A stretch of 64,000 nucleotides of DNA from Denitrobaculum sp965225735 (GCA_965225735.1 CBDDBN010000030.1:1306390-1370389); one strand, 5' to 3'. Positions 9,611 through 20,546 are shown, counted from the first letter of the stretch. Translations and numbers: made by a program. The notes: generated by a model from the sequence alone, not told the origin.

Positions 9611-9875
9611 CGCGGGCTGATTTTGAGGACTGTGGCGGCTAGCCGCGGACACTTAAGTCCAAGGCCGGCTCTGGAAAGCATAGTCAGATTTATCGGTGGC
9701 AATATGGCTTATGCCTTGCCGCCTTGTTGTCGTTGCGACAGGTGAGCGGCCTTTCCGGCCAAGCTTCTGTCGTTGCGAAGGGCAAATAAGTTAACTGTGG
9801 CCCGGGATGGTCCCGGGAAGACCGTCGGAGTCAACCGGCCGGCCCGCATAGTGCGAATTGAAAGGACTTTAACAC
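9611..9875 (+). promoter_or_regulatory. rpsA upstream/leader region with repeats and a hairpin
   Basis: This 265 bp gap before rpsA has two copies of TGTCGTTGCGA (about 9727 and 9770) and a short perfect hairpin CCCGGG-ATGGT-CCCGGG at 9801-9817. AAAGGA lies about 9 nt before the rpsA ATG. S1 is autoregulated through its leader in enterobacteria; whether this structure does so here is only inference. Confidence 0.4.
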
Positions 9876-11711
<1,836 letters not shown>

Positions 11712-11751
11712 TCGAACAGATCGGGCGCTTGCGCGTCTCAGTTATAACAAA

Positions 11752-11784
11752 GCGGCTCGGTAGGTGTACCGGGCCGCTTTTGTC
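11752..11784 (+). terminator. Rho-independent terminator after rpsA
   Basis: GC-rich stem (GCGGC-T-CGGTA pairing with TACCG-GG-CCGC) closed by a short loop and followed by TTTTGTC. It lies 40 bp after the rpsA stop. The remaining 260 bp to ihfB contain no gene I can support. Confidence 0.75.
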
Positions 11785-12045
11785 TTATTCATGTTTATAG
11801 TTAATTGAGTTGGAGAAAAAACCTTTGATCTTAGTGGGTTACACTTGACGCCTTCGGTCCCCTCTGGCAACCTTTGAGGTAATGAACTTGAGCCGAAGCG
11901 GTTTTCCTGGGTTGAATATGCCGTAAAAAACGAAAACGGTGCCGGAAAATTAAGACTTTGGCGGTTGAACAGACAAATGGGGCGTTGAGGCTTTGATCAA
12001 CGCGGGGGTCTTAGACCGCATGGCCTGCCAGGGGGAAGGGGCATT
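11785..12045. other. Intergenic region before ihfB, no gene seen
   Basis: No coding frame of bacterial character is visible. A strong purine-rich ribosome site (AGGGGGAAGGGGC) ends the region just before the ihfB start. I cannot assign the promoter with confidence. Confidence 0.4.
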
Positions 12046-12330
12046 ATGACCAAGTCGGAGCTCATTCAGCATATCGCGGAGCTGAATCCGCACCTTTACC
12101 ATCGTGACGTCGAACGGATCGTCACGACCATATTCGATGAGATTTCAGAAGCTTTGGCGCGTGGCGACCGGGTGGAACTCCGCGGATTCGGCGCGTTCTC
12201 AGTCAAACACAGAGAAGCCCGCGTGGGTCGCAATCCACGCACCGGCGACGCGGTGAGTGTTTCGGAAAAACACATTCCCTTCTTCAAAACCGGTAAGCAG
12301 CTTCGCGAACGCTTGAACGGCGAGTCCTGA
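12046..12330 (+). CDS. ihfB: Integration host factor subunit beta
   Basis: A 94-residue HU/IHF-family DNA-bending protein. It begins MTKSELIQHIAELNPHL and has the DNA-binding beta-arm GFGAFSVKHREARVGRNPRTGD, including the R-x-x-R-x-x-RNP-x-TG motif whose proline intercalates in DNA. Position directly after rpsA identifies the beta subunit, a widely conserved order. The alpha partner is not in this window. Strong ribosome site upstream. Confidence 0.95.
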   Translation: MTKSELIQHIAELNPHLYHRDVERIVTTIFDEISEALARGDRVELRGFGAFSVKHREARVGRNPRTGDAVSVSEKHIPFFKTGKQLRERLNGES

Positions 12331-12680
12331 CGCAGGCTCTCGCTTTAGCAAAAGCAAATTAAACCTATTGCTTCTGGACGCCGCTAATAAGCGGCTCCTG
12401 GAATGTTACCTGCTTGTCTTGAGTCCGCTTTGGCGAAGCGGATGAGCGTTGTTGTTGAACGAAGAAGTCGATCGTAGTCGCTGCTTCAGTACTGACTGTT
12501 CGTGGTGTTACAGGGGCTGGCGCTTGCTTCCCTGCGCGCGCTAAGCTGTGTTAGAACTGTGAAGGTCCTGGACAGATGCCGCCTGGTAGCTGACGGACGC
12601 GAACTTAACAGGAATCTGCGTAGCAAGCTGTTCGCGATAGTTATGACGCGCAGGTTCCGAGCAAACTCAGCGAGCTGAAT
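12331..12680. other. 350 bp intergenic region between ihfB and lapA
   Basis: No convincing gene. A small hairpin GCCGCT-AATA-AGCGGC lies at 12380-12395, about 50 bp after ihfB, but without a T-run. The rest shows no recognisable RNA or repeat. Confidence 0.4.
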
Positions 12681-13121
12681 GTGAAGTACTTTTCCTGGAT
12701 CATTACGCTGCCCTTGATGCTGTTTGTCGTGGTCTTTGCCTTGAGCAATATGCATGAGGTCACTTTCGGTCTCTGGCCGTTTGACGACACCTTCACGTTA
12801 GAACTCTTTATCGCTGTGCTGGTGACATTTGTTCTCGGGTTTATTTGCGGCGGTACCGTTTTGTGGTTCTCCGACGGCAAGGTCCGCCGGCGGGCGCGCA
12901 GAGCGGAGTCCGAAGCTGCTGGTCTCAAGCAGGAGAACGCGAACCTGAAACATCAGATCTCTCGCGAAGCCGCAGAGCGTGCGCACAAAGGGGGCGCTTC
13001 CGCGACCGGAGGAACGGCGCCGCTACAGATCGGCGGTAAAGCTTCGCAGCCAAACCAGGCGCCGTTGGCTGCCTCATCTGGCAACGGGGCGCCGCCCGCC
13101 CGCCTCGCCGGAACCTCGTGA
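12681..13121 (+). CDS. LapA-domain (DUF1049) inner-membrane protein
   Basis: A 146-residue protein starting at GTG 12681. It has two transmembrane helices (about residues 4-24 and 40-63) separated by a short loop with NMHEVTFGLWPF, matching the N-V-V-F-G-L pattern of LapA-domain proteins. The second helix leads into a basic stretch (RRRARRAESEA) and a likely coiled coil (about residues 70-95), then a disordered Gly/Pro/Ala tail. In E. coli, LapA works with LapB in controlling LpxC and lipopolysaccharide supply. Here only the membrane domain is recognised, so the role is inferred. It follows ihfB, as in many Proteobacteria. Confidence 0.85.
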   Translation: MKYFSWIITLPLMLFVVVFALSNMHEVTFGLWPFDDTFTLELFIAVLVTFVLGFICGGTVLWFSDGKVRRRARRAESEAAGLKQENANLKHQISREAAERAHKGGASATGGTAPLQIGGKASQPNQAPLAASSGNGAPPARLAGTS

Positions 13122-13163
13122 ACTTACGGCGTCTGATATTCCGGCGACAGTGAGCCCAGCTCG

Positions 13164-14099
13164 ATGCGGATAATTTCAGCCGCCGAAGTCGAAGCTGCAC
13201 TGGATTTTACCAGTCTGGTCGAGCGGTTGCGCCAGAGTTTCAGGCGCGAAACCGTCGTTCCGGAACGTCAACACTACAGGCTGCAGGATGGCAAGGGCGA
13301 TGAAGCGGCTCTCATGCTGATGCCCGCCTGGCAGTCGGCCTACAGCATCGGCATCAGGTTGGCCACGATTTTCCCAAACAACGGCGAGCAGGGGCTGCCC
13401 ACGGTCATGGGGGCTTATCTTCTGCTCGACGGTAAAACCGGTTCGCCCCGCGCTCTGATCGACGGGCCGACCCTGACCCTCAAACGCACTGCGGCTGCTT
13501 CGGCGCTCGCCTCGCGCTACCTCTCGCGTCCGGACTGCGAGCGTTTACTGATGGTTGGAACAGGCAGTCTGGCGCCTTATCTCATCACCGCGCACGCCTC
13601 GGTCCGCCCGGTCTGCAATGTCTTGATCTGGGGGCGCCACCCGGAAAAGGCGGAGCGTCTTGCGAAGCGCTTGAACCGGCGCGATTTCCGGGTCGACTTT
13701 ACGACAGACCTTGAGGCGGCTGCCAAGGGTGCGGATATCATCTCCTGTGCCACGCTCAGCCGGGATGCCTTGATTCGGGGGGCTTGGCTGCAGCCCGGGC
13801 AACATCTGGATCTGGTTGGGGCTTTCCGCGCCGACATGCGCGAAAGCGATGACGAAGTGATCCAGAAATCGCGCATCTTTGTCGATACGCGCGCGGGTGC
13901 GCTGAGCGATGCTGGGGATCTGGTTCAACCGATTAACGACGGCGTCTTCGACCCGACCGATATCGCCGGAGATTTCTTCGATATGACCCGGGGGGACCGG
14001 GCAGGCCGTCGTTATTACGACCAGATCACGCTTTTTAAGTCGGTCGGTACCGCAATCGAAGATCTCGCGGCCGCGCAGCTTACTGTCGAGCGCTGTTAA
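13164..14099 (+). CDS. Ornithine cyclodeaminase / mu-crystallin family protein
   Basis: A 311-residue NAD(P)-binding protein of the OCD/mu-crystallin family. The N-terminal half has the substrate-binding region (MLMPAWQ, GIRLATIFPNN), DGPTLTLKRTAAASALAS, and then the Rossmann segment with LLMVGTGSLAPYLI. Members include ornithine cyclodeaminase, alanine dehydrogenase and ketimine reductases; sequence alone does not decide the substrate. It sits between lapA and pyrF, 42 bp after lapA. Confidence 0.88.
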   Translation: MRIISAAEVEAALDFTSLVERLRQSFRRETVVPERQHYRLQDGKGDEAALMLMPAWQSAYSIGIRLATIFPNNGEQGLPTVMGAYLLLDGKTGSPRALIDGPTLTLKRTAAASALASRYLSRPDCERLLMVGTGSLAPYLITAHASVRPVCNVLIWGRHPEKAERLAKRLNRRDFRVDFTTDLEAAAKGADIISCATLSRDALIRGAWLQPGQHLDLVGAFRADMRESDDEVIQKSRIFVDTRAGALSDAGDLVQPINDGVFDPTDIAGDFFDMTRGDRAGRRYYDQITLFKSVGTAIEDLAAAQLTVERC

Positions 14100-14235
14100 G
14101 ACTTTGCACGGCAGCCGGTTGTCTTACTGCGAAAAACTGGTAAGAAGGCTCTCTCAGAAGGATGGATCGCCAGCCCGTTGATTCCAAAGGTTGTCGCTTC
14201 CGGATCTGTCCAGCATTCTGAGAGGATTCCACCGC

Positions 14236-14949
14236 ATGAACCCGAAAGACCGCATCCTTGTGGGCGTGGATACGCCTGAGCGCGCACGTGCCGAAACCCT
14301 GGTCCAAAACCTGCGCGGCAAGGTCGGCGGTATTAAGATCGGTAAGGAGTTTTTCACGTCGCAGGGACCCCAGGTCGTCCGGGAAGTGATCGGGGATGAG
14401 CCCCTGTTCCTCGATCTGAAGTTCCACGATATTCCGAACACCGTCGCGGGCGCCGTCCGCGCTTCCGTGAAACTTAAGCCGCTGATCGTCAACGTGCATG
14501 CCGCGGGCGGTCGCGCCATGATGACCGCGGCTGCCGAAGCCGCGAAGGAAGAGGCTGAGGCGCTGGGAGTCCCGAAGCCGTTGGTGATTGCCGTTACGGT
14601 GCTCACAAGTCTGGACGATGCGGATCTCGAGTCGGTCGGGCAGCAGGGGCCGGCTGCGGCTCAGGTCGAACGCCTCGCGGCCCTCGCTCAGGACTGTGGC
14701 TTGGACGGCGTGGTCTGTTCGCCGCGCGAAATTACTGCTTTACGGAGGCTTTGCGGTCCGGACTTTAAGCTGGTGGTTCCGGGAATTCGTCCTTCGTGGG
14801 CCGCAGCAGGCGATCAAAAGCGCATTATGACGCCCGCTGATGCCGTTTCGGCCGGCGCAGACTATATTGTGATTGGGCGTCCCATCGCCGCCGCACCTGA
14901 TCCCGCCGAGGCTGCGGATAGAATAGCGGCGGAGTTGGCGGGACTCTGA
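14236..14949 (+). CDS. pyrF: Orotidine-5'-phosphate decarboxylase
   Basis: Converts OMP to UMP, the last step of de novo pyrimidine synthesis. About 237 residues from ATG 14236; the in-frame extension to 14191 is less likely since relatives start close to RILVGVDT. The catalytic block DLKFHDIPNTV (Asp-x-Lys-x-x-x-Asp) is clear, as is the C-terminal phosphate-binding VPGIRP and IVIGRPI. AGAGGA precedes the start at a somewhat long spacing. In relatives trpF usually follows; here about 9.4 kb of other genes intervene. Confidence 0.96.
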   Translation: MNPKDRILVGVDTPERARAETLVQNLRGKVGGIKIGKEFFTSQGPQVVREVIGDEPLFLDLKFHDIPNTVAGAVRASVKLKPLIVNVHAAGGRAMMTAAAEAAKEEAEALGVPKPLVIAVTVLTSLDDADLESVGQQGPAAAQVERLAALAQDCGLDGVVCSPREITALRRLCGPDFKLVVPGIRPSWAAAGDQKRIMTPADAVSAGADYIVIGRPIAAAPDPAEAADRIAAELAGL

Positions 14950-14989
14950 TCAGGCTTTTTCGTGGCTGCCGGCCGTTGGGGGCTCTGCT

Positions 14990-15694
14990 TCAAACCTGAT
15001 GAAAACCGAACTTTTTCAGCAGTCCCGTAAGGATTTCTCCCGCCTGAATCCGATGCGCTGTGTGTAACGATCTTGCTGCGGCGGGATCACCAGCGCGAAT
15101 TGCCTGCAACACCCGGCGATGGTCTTCGTTGGACTTGGTCGGGCTGGGCCGAAGGTAGAGGGTCAGCGACCGTACACGGCGCACCTGATCGTTATAGATT
15201 TCGACAATGCTGGCGATGCGCGTATTGCCGCCTAGCCGGATTAGTTCGTTGTGAAAGACCTCGTCAGCCAGCGCCCAGGCCTCCCGGTCGTCCCGCTCAA
15301 GGGCTTCTTCCATGTTGGCGATAGCTTGCTCGGCTTCGGCGAAGGCCTCGCTGCTGTGATTATTCCGCGCGGCCAGCTCCGCCGAAAGTCCCTCCAGAGC
15401 GGTCAGGATCTGGTAGATCTCATTCATATCCTCCGTCGAGAGCGCGTTTATTTTCACGCCGCGGCGGGGTGTGACCTGCAGCAGACCCTGGGTTTCCAAA
15501 ATAAGAATCGCCTCACGGATTGGCGTGCGTGACATGCCTAGTCGTTTGGCAAGCTCGCTTTCAAGATGACTCGAGCCAGGCGCTAACTGGTTTTCCAGAA
15601 TGAGTTTTTTGATGACTTCGATGGCGACCTGGGTGCTGGATTTGCTCCTGGGATCGTGATCCACCTTCGTTGTCAATTCTGTTTCGAAAGCCAT
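14990..15694 (-). CDS. GntR family transcriptional regulator with FCD ligand domain
   Basis: A 234-residue regulator. Residues about 20-85 form the GntR winged helix, with LAKRLGMSRTPIREAILILE as the recognition region and RRGVKI as the wing. The rest is an all-helical FCD domain of the FadR subfamily (EIYQILTALEGLSAELAA, later H-N-x-x-I and H-x-x-I-x-x-AI pattern). It is transcribed divergently from the TctC-TctB-TctA operon, so it is probably its repressor, released by the imported carboxylate or a metabolite. A dyad overlapping the tctC promoter is the candidate operator. Confidence 0.93.
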   Translation of the reverse strand: MAFETELTTKVDHDPRSKSSTQVAIEVIKKLILENQLAPGSSHLESELAKRLGMSRTPIREAILILETQGLLQVTPRRGVKINALSTEDMNEIYQILTALEGLSAELAARNNHSSEAFAEAEQAIANMEEALERDDREAWALADEVFHNELIRLGGNTRIASIVEIYNDQVRRVRSLTLYLRPSPTKSNEDHRRVLQAIRAGDPAAARSLHTAHRIQAGEILTGLLKKFGFHQV

Positions 15695-16058
15695 TCAAAC
15701 CTCAAATCTGCGTCTCCCCTACATCGATTATGGTTCTTGTGCCTCGCAGTAAGCTTTCGCCCCTTCTCAAACGATGCGCCCGAATGTATCGGATCGCAAA
15801 GCATAACCTTTACCGAAACTCATGTCGTCGTTTGAAAGGGCCTGCCTTCGCCGCAGTTTACCGCAGTCTCCGATCCTCTGCGTATTGAACCGAAAGTCAC
15901 CGATACTGTTCGTCCGGCCATCCCAAGATTCTTGTGGATCCATCGCGAGTTCCTGACCGGTCCCACGGTCTTTCCTTTTACTTTTTTCTGAATTTCTTAA
16001 CCAATTCAGCTTCTCGAACCCCCTTTAACCCTTTGCAAAATATGAAAAATCAATGGAT

Positions 16059-16100
16059 TTGACAACGCATAAATTAATGCATACGTTAAATTATGCAACA
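16059..16100 (+). promoter_or_regulatory. Candidate sigma70 promoter with overlapping operator dyads upstream of tctC
   Basis: A perfect -35 TTGACA at 16059-16064 is followed 17 bp later by TACGTT (16082-16087), a fair -10. Two dyads overlap it: TGCATA-8 nt-TATGCA (16078-16097) and GCAT-6 nt-ATGC (16067-16080). Their placement over the spacer and -10 suits repression by the divergent GntR protein. The site also argues against a start of tctC at 16053, which would lie upstream of this promoter. The rest of the 430 bp divergent gap (15695-16124) shows nothing else. Confidence 0.6.
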
Positions 16101-16124
16101 AAAACTATGAACGCGGAGGAAGTT

Positions 16125-17132
16125 ATGAGACGCAGCCTTTTGAGTATCGGTACGGCCTTTGCCGTGCTGCTGGGGGTCGGTGCAACGGCCGAAGCCCAGG
16201 AGTATCCGTTCCGTGATATTACGACCGCAGTCGTATGGGGCGCCGGTGGCGGTACGGACTCGATCAATCGCATGATCATGGCGGAGATGGAAAAGCATCT
16301 CCCGGTGAGCATCAATGTCATCAACCAGACGGGCGGCGTAGCAGGCTCCAACGGGATGGTCTATGTGATGAACCAGCCCGATGACGGCTATACGCTTGTC
16401 GGCCTGTCTGAATCCAATGTCACGGCAGCTGTCCAGGGCGGCTGGGACAAGAAATTCGAATTTTGGCATCCCTTTATCGTTGGCGGTTCGCCGGACCTGA
16501 TTTCCGTGCCGGCCAATTCGCCCTACAACACTTTGCAGGAACTGGTCGACGCTGCGAAAGGCGCACCAGGAACTATTCCGGCTGCGGCTTCGGGTTCTGG
16601 TTCGATCCATCACCTCAATCTTCTGGCAATCGAAAACGGTTCGGGTGCGAAATTTAAGTTCGTTCCCTACAAGGGCTCTGCACCCGGTCAGGAAGCCGCC
16701 ATCGCCGGTGAAGTGGCGCTGGTTGTGACCTCGCTGGCAGAGCAGGCGCCGCTGATCAAGGGTGGGCAGCTCAAGCCGCTGGCCATGCTGACTCCGGACG
16801 CCGTGACCTTCGAAGGCAAGGAAATCCCGTCGGCCTTTTCCATGTACGATGGCCTGGATAAATACCTGCCGCTGAAGCAGGCGATCGGTTTTGCGATCCA
16901 CGCTTCTGCGCCGGATGCCGCAAAGGCCAAGCTGACCGAAGCCTTCAACAAAGCAATTGCGTCTGACGTGGTCGCAGAGTGGGCTAAAGCCAACAACTAC
17001 GACGTATCGGGACAGTCCGGTGCTGAAGCTTCGGCAACCTTCTCCAAGCTGGAGAGCAACTTCGCCTGGACCCTTTGGGAGCTGAAGGCGGCGAAGGTCG
17101 ATCCGGCCTCGCTTGGTATCGCTAAGCCGTAA
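16125..17132 (+). CDS. Tripartite tricarboxylate transporter substrate-binding protein (TctC/Bug family)
   Basis: About 335 residues from ATG 16125, chosen for GGAGGA 4 nt upstream and because a typical signal peptide then starts at once (MRRSLLSIGTAFAVLLGVGATAEAQ, cut after AEA/AQ). The mature protein has Bug-family features: YPFRDITTAVVWGAGGGTD for carboxylate binding, then NQTGGVAGSNGM and PDGYT-like DDGYTLVG. It would capture a carboxylate in the periplasm and pass it to TctA/TctB. Bug proteins bind many acids (citrate, nicotinate, glutamate, aspartate and others), so the substrate is open. Confidence 0.92.
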   Translation: MRRSLLSIGTAFAVLLGVGATAEAQEYPFRDITTAVVWGAGGGTDSINRMIMAEMEKHLPVSINVINQTGGVAGSNGMVYVMNQPDDGYTLVGLSESNVTAAVQGGWDKKFEFWHPFIVGGSPDLISVPANSPYNTLQELVDAAKGAPGTIPAAASGSGSIHHLNLLAIENGSGAKFKFVPYKGSAPGQEAAIAGEVALVVTSLAEQAPLIKGGQLKPLAMLTPDAVTFEGKEIPSAFSMYDGLDKYLPLKQAIGFAIHASAPDAAKAKLTEAFNKAIASDVVAEWAKANNYDVSGQSGAEASATFSKLESNFAWTLWELKAAKVDPASLGIAKP

Positions 17133-17220
17133 GTTTTGCGGCTGGTTGTTTGATAAAAGTGCCTAGGCAGGCTGGCCGTTAACTGCGGCTGGCCTGCCGA
17201 TGGCGTTGAAAGCGGCGTTG

Positions 17221-17976
17221 ATGGACGACAAAATCATTCTGCGAGCGCGAGATTTCTGGACCGCGCTGCTGTTGTTGGCGGTGAGTGTTTTCTTTCTCGT
17301 CCAAACGGCGGAGATCCCTTTTCTTGATGCTAAAGCGGCCGGGGTCGATTCGGCTGAGTGGTATAACTCGGCGGCCTTGGTTCCCTTCGGCATTTTTGGC
17401 TCGCTCTTGCTGCTTTCTTTGGTCTTGCTGGGCGTTTCGATTAAAGACGGGGGAGCTCAGCACGCTCTCAAGGCCTCTGGTATTGGCTTCGATCAGGCGG
17501 AATTTCAACGTCTGGCCGCCATCGCGATCATTCTCTTTAGCTATATTTTCGGCCTCGTGCCACGTGTCGACTTCGTGATCTGCTCGGCGCTGATGGTGAC
17601 CTGCCTTATTTGGGGATTTCACGGCGGATCTCGAACCGCCATGCTGATCAGCACCATGGCCATCGCGCTTCCGGCTATCTATGCGGCCGTCTTTAATTTC
17701 AGCCGGGATCAGTGGACGAAACCGCACGATGATGACTGGTTCACGCTGGCCGCCTTTGTCGCGCTGACCCTGGTGATGTTCTGGCATGCGCGGATACATG
17801 GCGCGGTGACGCGGGTTGTTCGCATCACGCCGCTGGTGGCAATTCTCTGTCCGCTGCTCCTGGTGCTGGCGATGGCTTTTGGTTTTCGGCAGAACGTGCC
17901 GAACCGTACCGGTCTGATCTTTTCCAAGATCGAGTACCACTATTACGTGACAGTGAAGCCGTTGTTCGGGAACTGA
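17221..17976 (+). CDS. Tripartite tricarboxylate transporter small membrane subunit TctB
   Basis: About 251 residues from ATG 17221 (an in-frame ATG at 17200 is the alternative; neither has a strong ribosome site). The N-terminal RDFWTALLLLAVSVFFLVQTAEIPF is typical of TctB. Hydrophobic segments lie near residues 13-33, 58-78, 95-130 and around 140-225. TctB is larger here than the usual 150-180 residues, with an extra hydrophobic segment at the C-terminus. It lies between TctC and TctA, the standard operon order, and ends 5 bp before TctA. Confidence 0.85.
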   Translation: MDDKIILRARDFWTALLLLAVSVFFLVQTAEIPFLDAKAAGVDSAEWYNSAALVPFGIFGSLLLLSLVLLGVSIKDGGAQHALKASGIGFDQAEFQRLAAIAIILFSYIFGLVPRVDFVICSALMVTCLIWGFHGGSRTAMLISTMAIALPAIYAAVFNFSRDQWTKPHDDDWFTLAAFVALTLVMFWHARIHGAVTRVVRITPLVAILCPLLLVLAMAFGFRQNVPNRTGLIFSKIEYHYYVTVKPLFGN

Positions 17977-17981
17977 CCGCA

Positions 17982-19493
17982 ATGGAATTCGTCATCACAC
18001 AGCTCTCGGGCTTCTCGGCATCGCTCATCGCGCTGGTACAGGACCCTGTCACCTATTTCTATCTCATACCGTCGGTTTTCCTTGGGATCGTCTTCGGCGC
18101 TTTGCCGGGGCTCACGGCGACCCTCGCTGTGACGATTCTTACCGGGTTTTTCGGCAACAAGTTTCCGCTCGACCAGGCGCTCATTGCCCTGATAGGGGCC
18201 TATGTTGGCGCGATCTACGGCGGATCTTATCCATCGATTCTTCTGAATATTCCGGGCACGGCTGCGTCCGCCGCCACGGCGATGGACGGTTATCCGCTGA
18301 CCAAGCGCGGGCAGGGCGGCCAGGCGCTCGGATTGACAACCACGGCGTCCTTTATCGGGACTCTGTTCGGGACGCTCTGCCTTCTGGTTTTCGTCTGGGT
18401 CCTGCTGGCGATTTCAAAAAACATTGCGTCGCCCGAAAAGGCGCTGCTTGCGCTGTTCGGCATCTTGTTGTCGGGAACGCTCATGTCGAGGGACCTGGTC
18501 ATCAAAGGCTGGATCTCGGGGCTCATTGGGCTCGCCATGGCTATGGTGGGGCTGGATCCTCTCCTGTCCGAAGAGCGTTACGTCTTCGACTGGTCCTATT
18601 TGCTGTCAGGCTTTCAGGTCGTGCCCGTTCTGATGGGTGCCTTCGCAATTCCGCAGATCATGGACGGCGCCCGGCAGGCTATCTCGATTGCGCGGTCACC
18701 CGCAGTCGGGCGCATCAGACCGGAAATTGCCGAGGTCTTGCGGCGCATGCCGACGATTCTGCGATCTGGGGGAATCGGCACCGGGGTCGGGGCTTTGCCT
18801 GGTGTCGGTGAAGACGTGGCTGGCTGGGTGTCTTACGGCGTGGGCAAGGCCTCTTCCAAGGAAGGGCATAACTTCGGGAAAGGATCCAAAGACGGCCTGA
18901 TCAGTGCGGAGGCGGCAAACAACGCCGCGATCGGTGGCGCGCTTATCCCGCTGCTCGTTTTGGGCATCCCGGGTTCCCCGCCCGCCGCGGCACTTTTGGG
19001 TGCGCTGAAGATCAACAACGTGATTCCCGGCCCGACGATCGACCCGGCGCTCATTCTGCATATCGTCGCGATCCTGGCGATGGCGTCGCTCACCATGCTT
19101 CTGATGGGCCTCTTCACGGCGCGCGTTTTCATCATGATCCTGCGCATTCCGCAAACCGTCTTTCTGCCGGTCGTGATGGTGCTGACCACCATAGGATCCT
19201 TTTCCGTAGGCGGGGGGATCAACGACCTGTTCCTGATGATTGGCGTGGGTTTTGTCGCCTATGCCATGAACATCATGCACTATCCCATCGCGCCTCTTGT
19301 GATCGGCGTCATTCTGGGCGGCCTCTTCGACGAAACCTTCCGCCGCTCGCTTTTGATCTCGGACGGCGATCTTTCCGTCTTTGTCTCCCGTCCCGGCGCG
19401 GCGATCCTCTTAGCCTTGAATATTGTGCTGATTATCAGCCAGATACCGGCAATCAAGGGGGCGGCTATGCGGTGGCGCTCGAAGGGCGCATAG
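17982..19493 (+). CDS. Tripartite tricarboxylate transporter large permease TctA
   Basis: A 503-residue, roughly twelve-helix permease of the TctA family (PF01970). The N-terminal block GALPGLTATLAVTILTGF and the following GAYVGAIYGGSYPSILLNIPG with TAMDGYPLTKRGQGGQAL are diagnostic, and the second half repeats the pattern (GALPGVGEDVAGW, GIPGSPPAAALLGA). It forms the transport channel, driven by an ion gradient. ATG follows TctB by 5 bp. The operon is faced by a GntR regulator. Confidence 0.95.
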   Translation: MEFVITQLSGFSASLIALVQDPVTYFYLIPSVFLGIVFGALPGLTATLAVTILTGFFGNKFPLDQALIALIGAYVGAIYGGSYPSILLNIPGTAASAATAMDGYPLTKRGQGGQALGLTTTASFIGTLFGTLCLLVFVWVLLAISKNIASPEKALLALFGILLSGTLMSRDLVIKGWISGLIGLAMAMVGLDPLLSEERYVFDWSYLLSGFQVVPVLMGAFAIPQIMDGARQAISIARSPAVGRIRPEIAEVLRRMPTILRSGGIGTGVGALPGVGEDVAGWVSYGVGKASSKEGHNFGKGSKDGLISAEAANNAAIGGALIPLLVLGIPGSPPAAALLGALKINNVIPGPTIDPALILHIVAILAMASLTMLLMGLFTARVFIMILRIPQTVFLPVVMVLTTIGSFSVGGGINDLFLMIGVGFVAYAMNIMHYPIAPLVIGVILGGLFDETFRRSLLISDGDLSVFVSRPGAAILLALNIVLIISQIPAIKGAAMRWRSKGA

Positions 19494-19712
19494 CCTGCGG
19501 TTGGTCGGTTTCCGCCGCCCTACCCGCCATCTGCCTATGATTGATCAGATCCTGCCTTTGTGTCAGGTTTAGGTTGAAGGGGACGGCGGTTACAAAGAAG
19601 GCGGGAGTTTTGACGCTATGAACGACAGGATGTTGTCAGGCGGTCACACGCAGATTCCGGTTGATGGCTGGAATTGGCCTCCTCAAGCGCACCCGAGTGC
19701 TGGGGATAAGCC

Positions 19713-20546
19713 GTGAGCGAGAGCTACGACTCTTCTGCTGCCGAAGCCCGGAAGATCCCGCTTGTAGCGATTGTCCGGGCCTCCTACAGCTATGTTTTCG
19801 CGCAGAAAGCCTTGCTACCCGCTGTTTTGCTCCAGCCGGCAGTTCTCTACTACGCTCTTTCGGCGGTGGCGGGTTTTGTCAGTGGGTCCCAAGAAGCAAG
19901 CGCACCTCATGAGCGTGTGTTTGCGTTGGATGTCTTTGGGGTCGTGTTGCTCTGCCCCGCTGCGCTGCTGTTTGTGACATGGCACCGTCTCATCCTTTTG
20001 GGAAATGACGGCGGTCAGCCGGCGTGGTTCTATCCCCTGCGCAGCCGGCACTGGAAGTACGCTGCCTTCATGTTGGCCGCCGCCGCCGCGGGATTTTTGT
20101 CGACGATTTTCAATGCCTTTGCCTTTGTCTTCGTAACGGCCTTTCTCACAAGCATCAGCAGTGTTTTCGGCAAGATCTCCATTTTGTTTTTTTTCTTCGG
20201 CTTACCGGCGATCTACATAGGCCTGTTCGCAAAGCTCTCCTTTCTGTTCCCAGCCATCGCAGTCGACGAGCGATATCGAATTGCCGATGCATGGCGTCAA
20301 ACTGATGGCGTCCTCTGGCCGCTATCGGCTGGCTTCCTGATGTGTTTTTTGCCGGGATGCATATTGGTGATCGCTATGAGTTTCGGGCTCTTCGACATTG
20401 TAAGGGAGTTCGGGCATGTGCCTTTCTGGCTGGAAGCAGCTAACCTGTTTCTGCTTAGCTACTTCGGTCTGGTCGCCGCAACATTCATAACCTTTGTTTT
20501 TCAGTATAAAACCGGTTGGATTCCCGCTGTACCCGATGATCGATGA
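19713..20546 (+). CDS. Membrane protein of unknown family, tandem paralogue 1 of 3
   Basis: A 277-residue protein starting at GTG 19713 after GGGATA. Hydropathy suggests about six transmembrane helices. I do not recognise the family. It shares with the next two genes a set of blocks: WHRLILLG followed by FYPL-RSRHWKY, LSFLFPAIAVDERYRIADAWRQT, a FLMCFLPG helix, and a C-terminal FQYKTGWIPAVPDD. The invariant FPA-I/V-AVDE-x-Y segment lies at the start of a predicted cytoplasmic amphipathic stretch. It is the most diverged of the three. Function unknown; about 220 bp lie between TctA and this gene. Confidence 0.8.
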   Translation: MSESYDSSAAEARKIPLVAIVRASYSYVFAQKALLPAVLLQPAVLYYALSAVAGFVSGSQEASAPHERVFALDVFGVVLLCPAALLFVTWHRLILLGNDGGQPAWFYPLRSRHWKYAAFMLAAAAAGFLSTIFNAFAFVFVTAFLTSISSVFGKISILFFFFGLPAIYIGLFAKLSFLFPAIAVDERYRIADAWRQTDGVLWPLSAGFLMCFLPGCILVIAMSFGLFDIVREFGHVPFWLEAANLFLLSYFGLVAATFITFVFQYKTGWIPAVPDDR

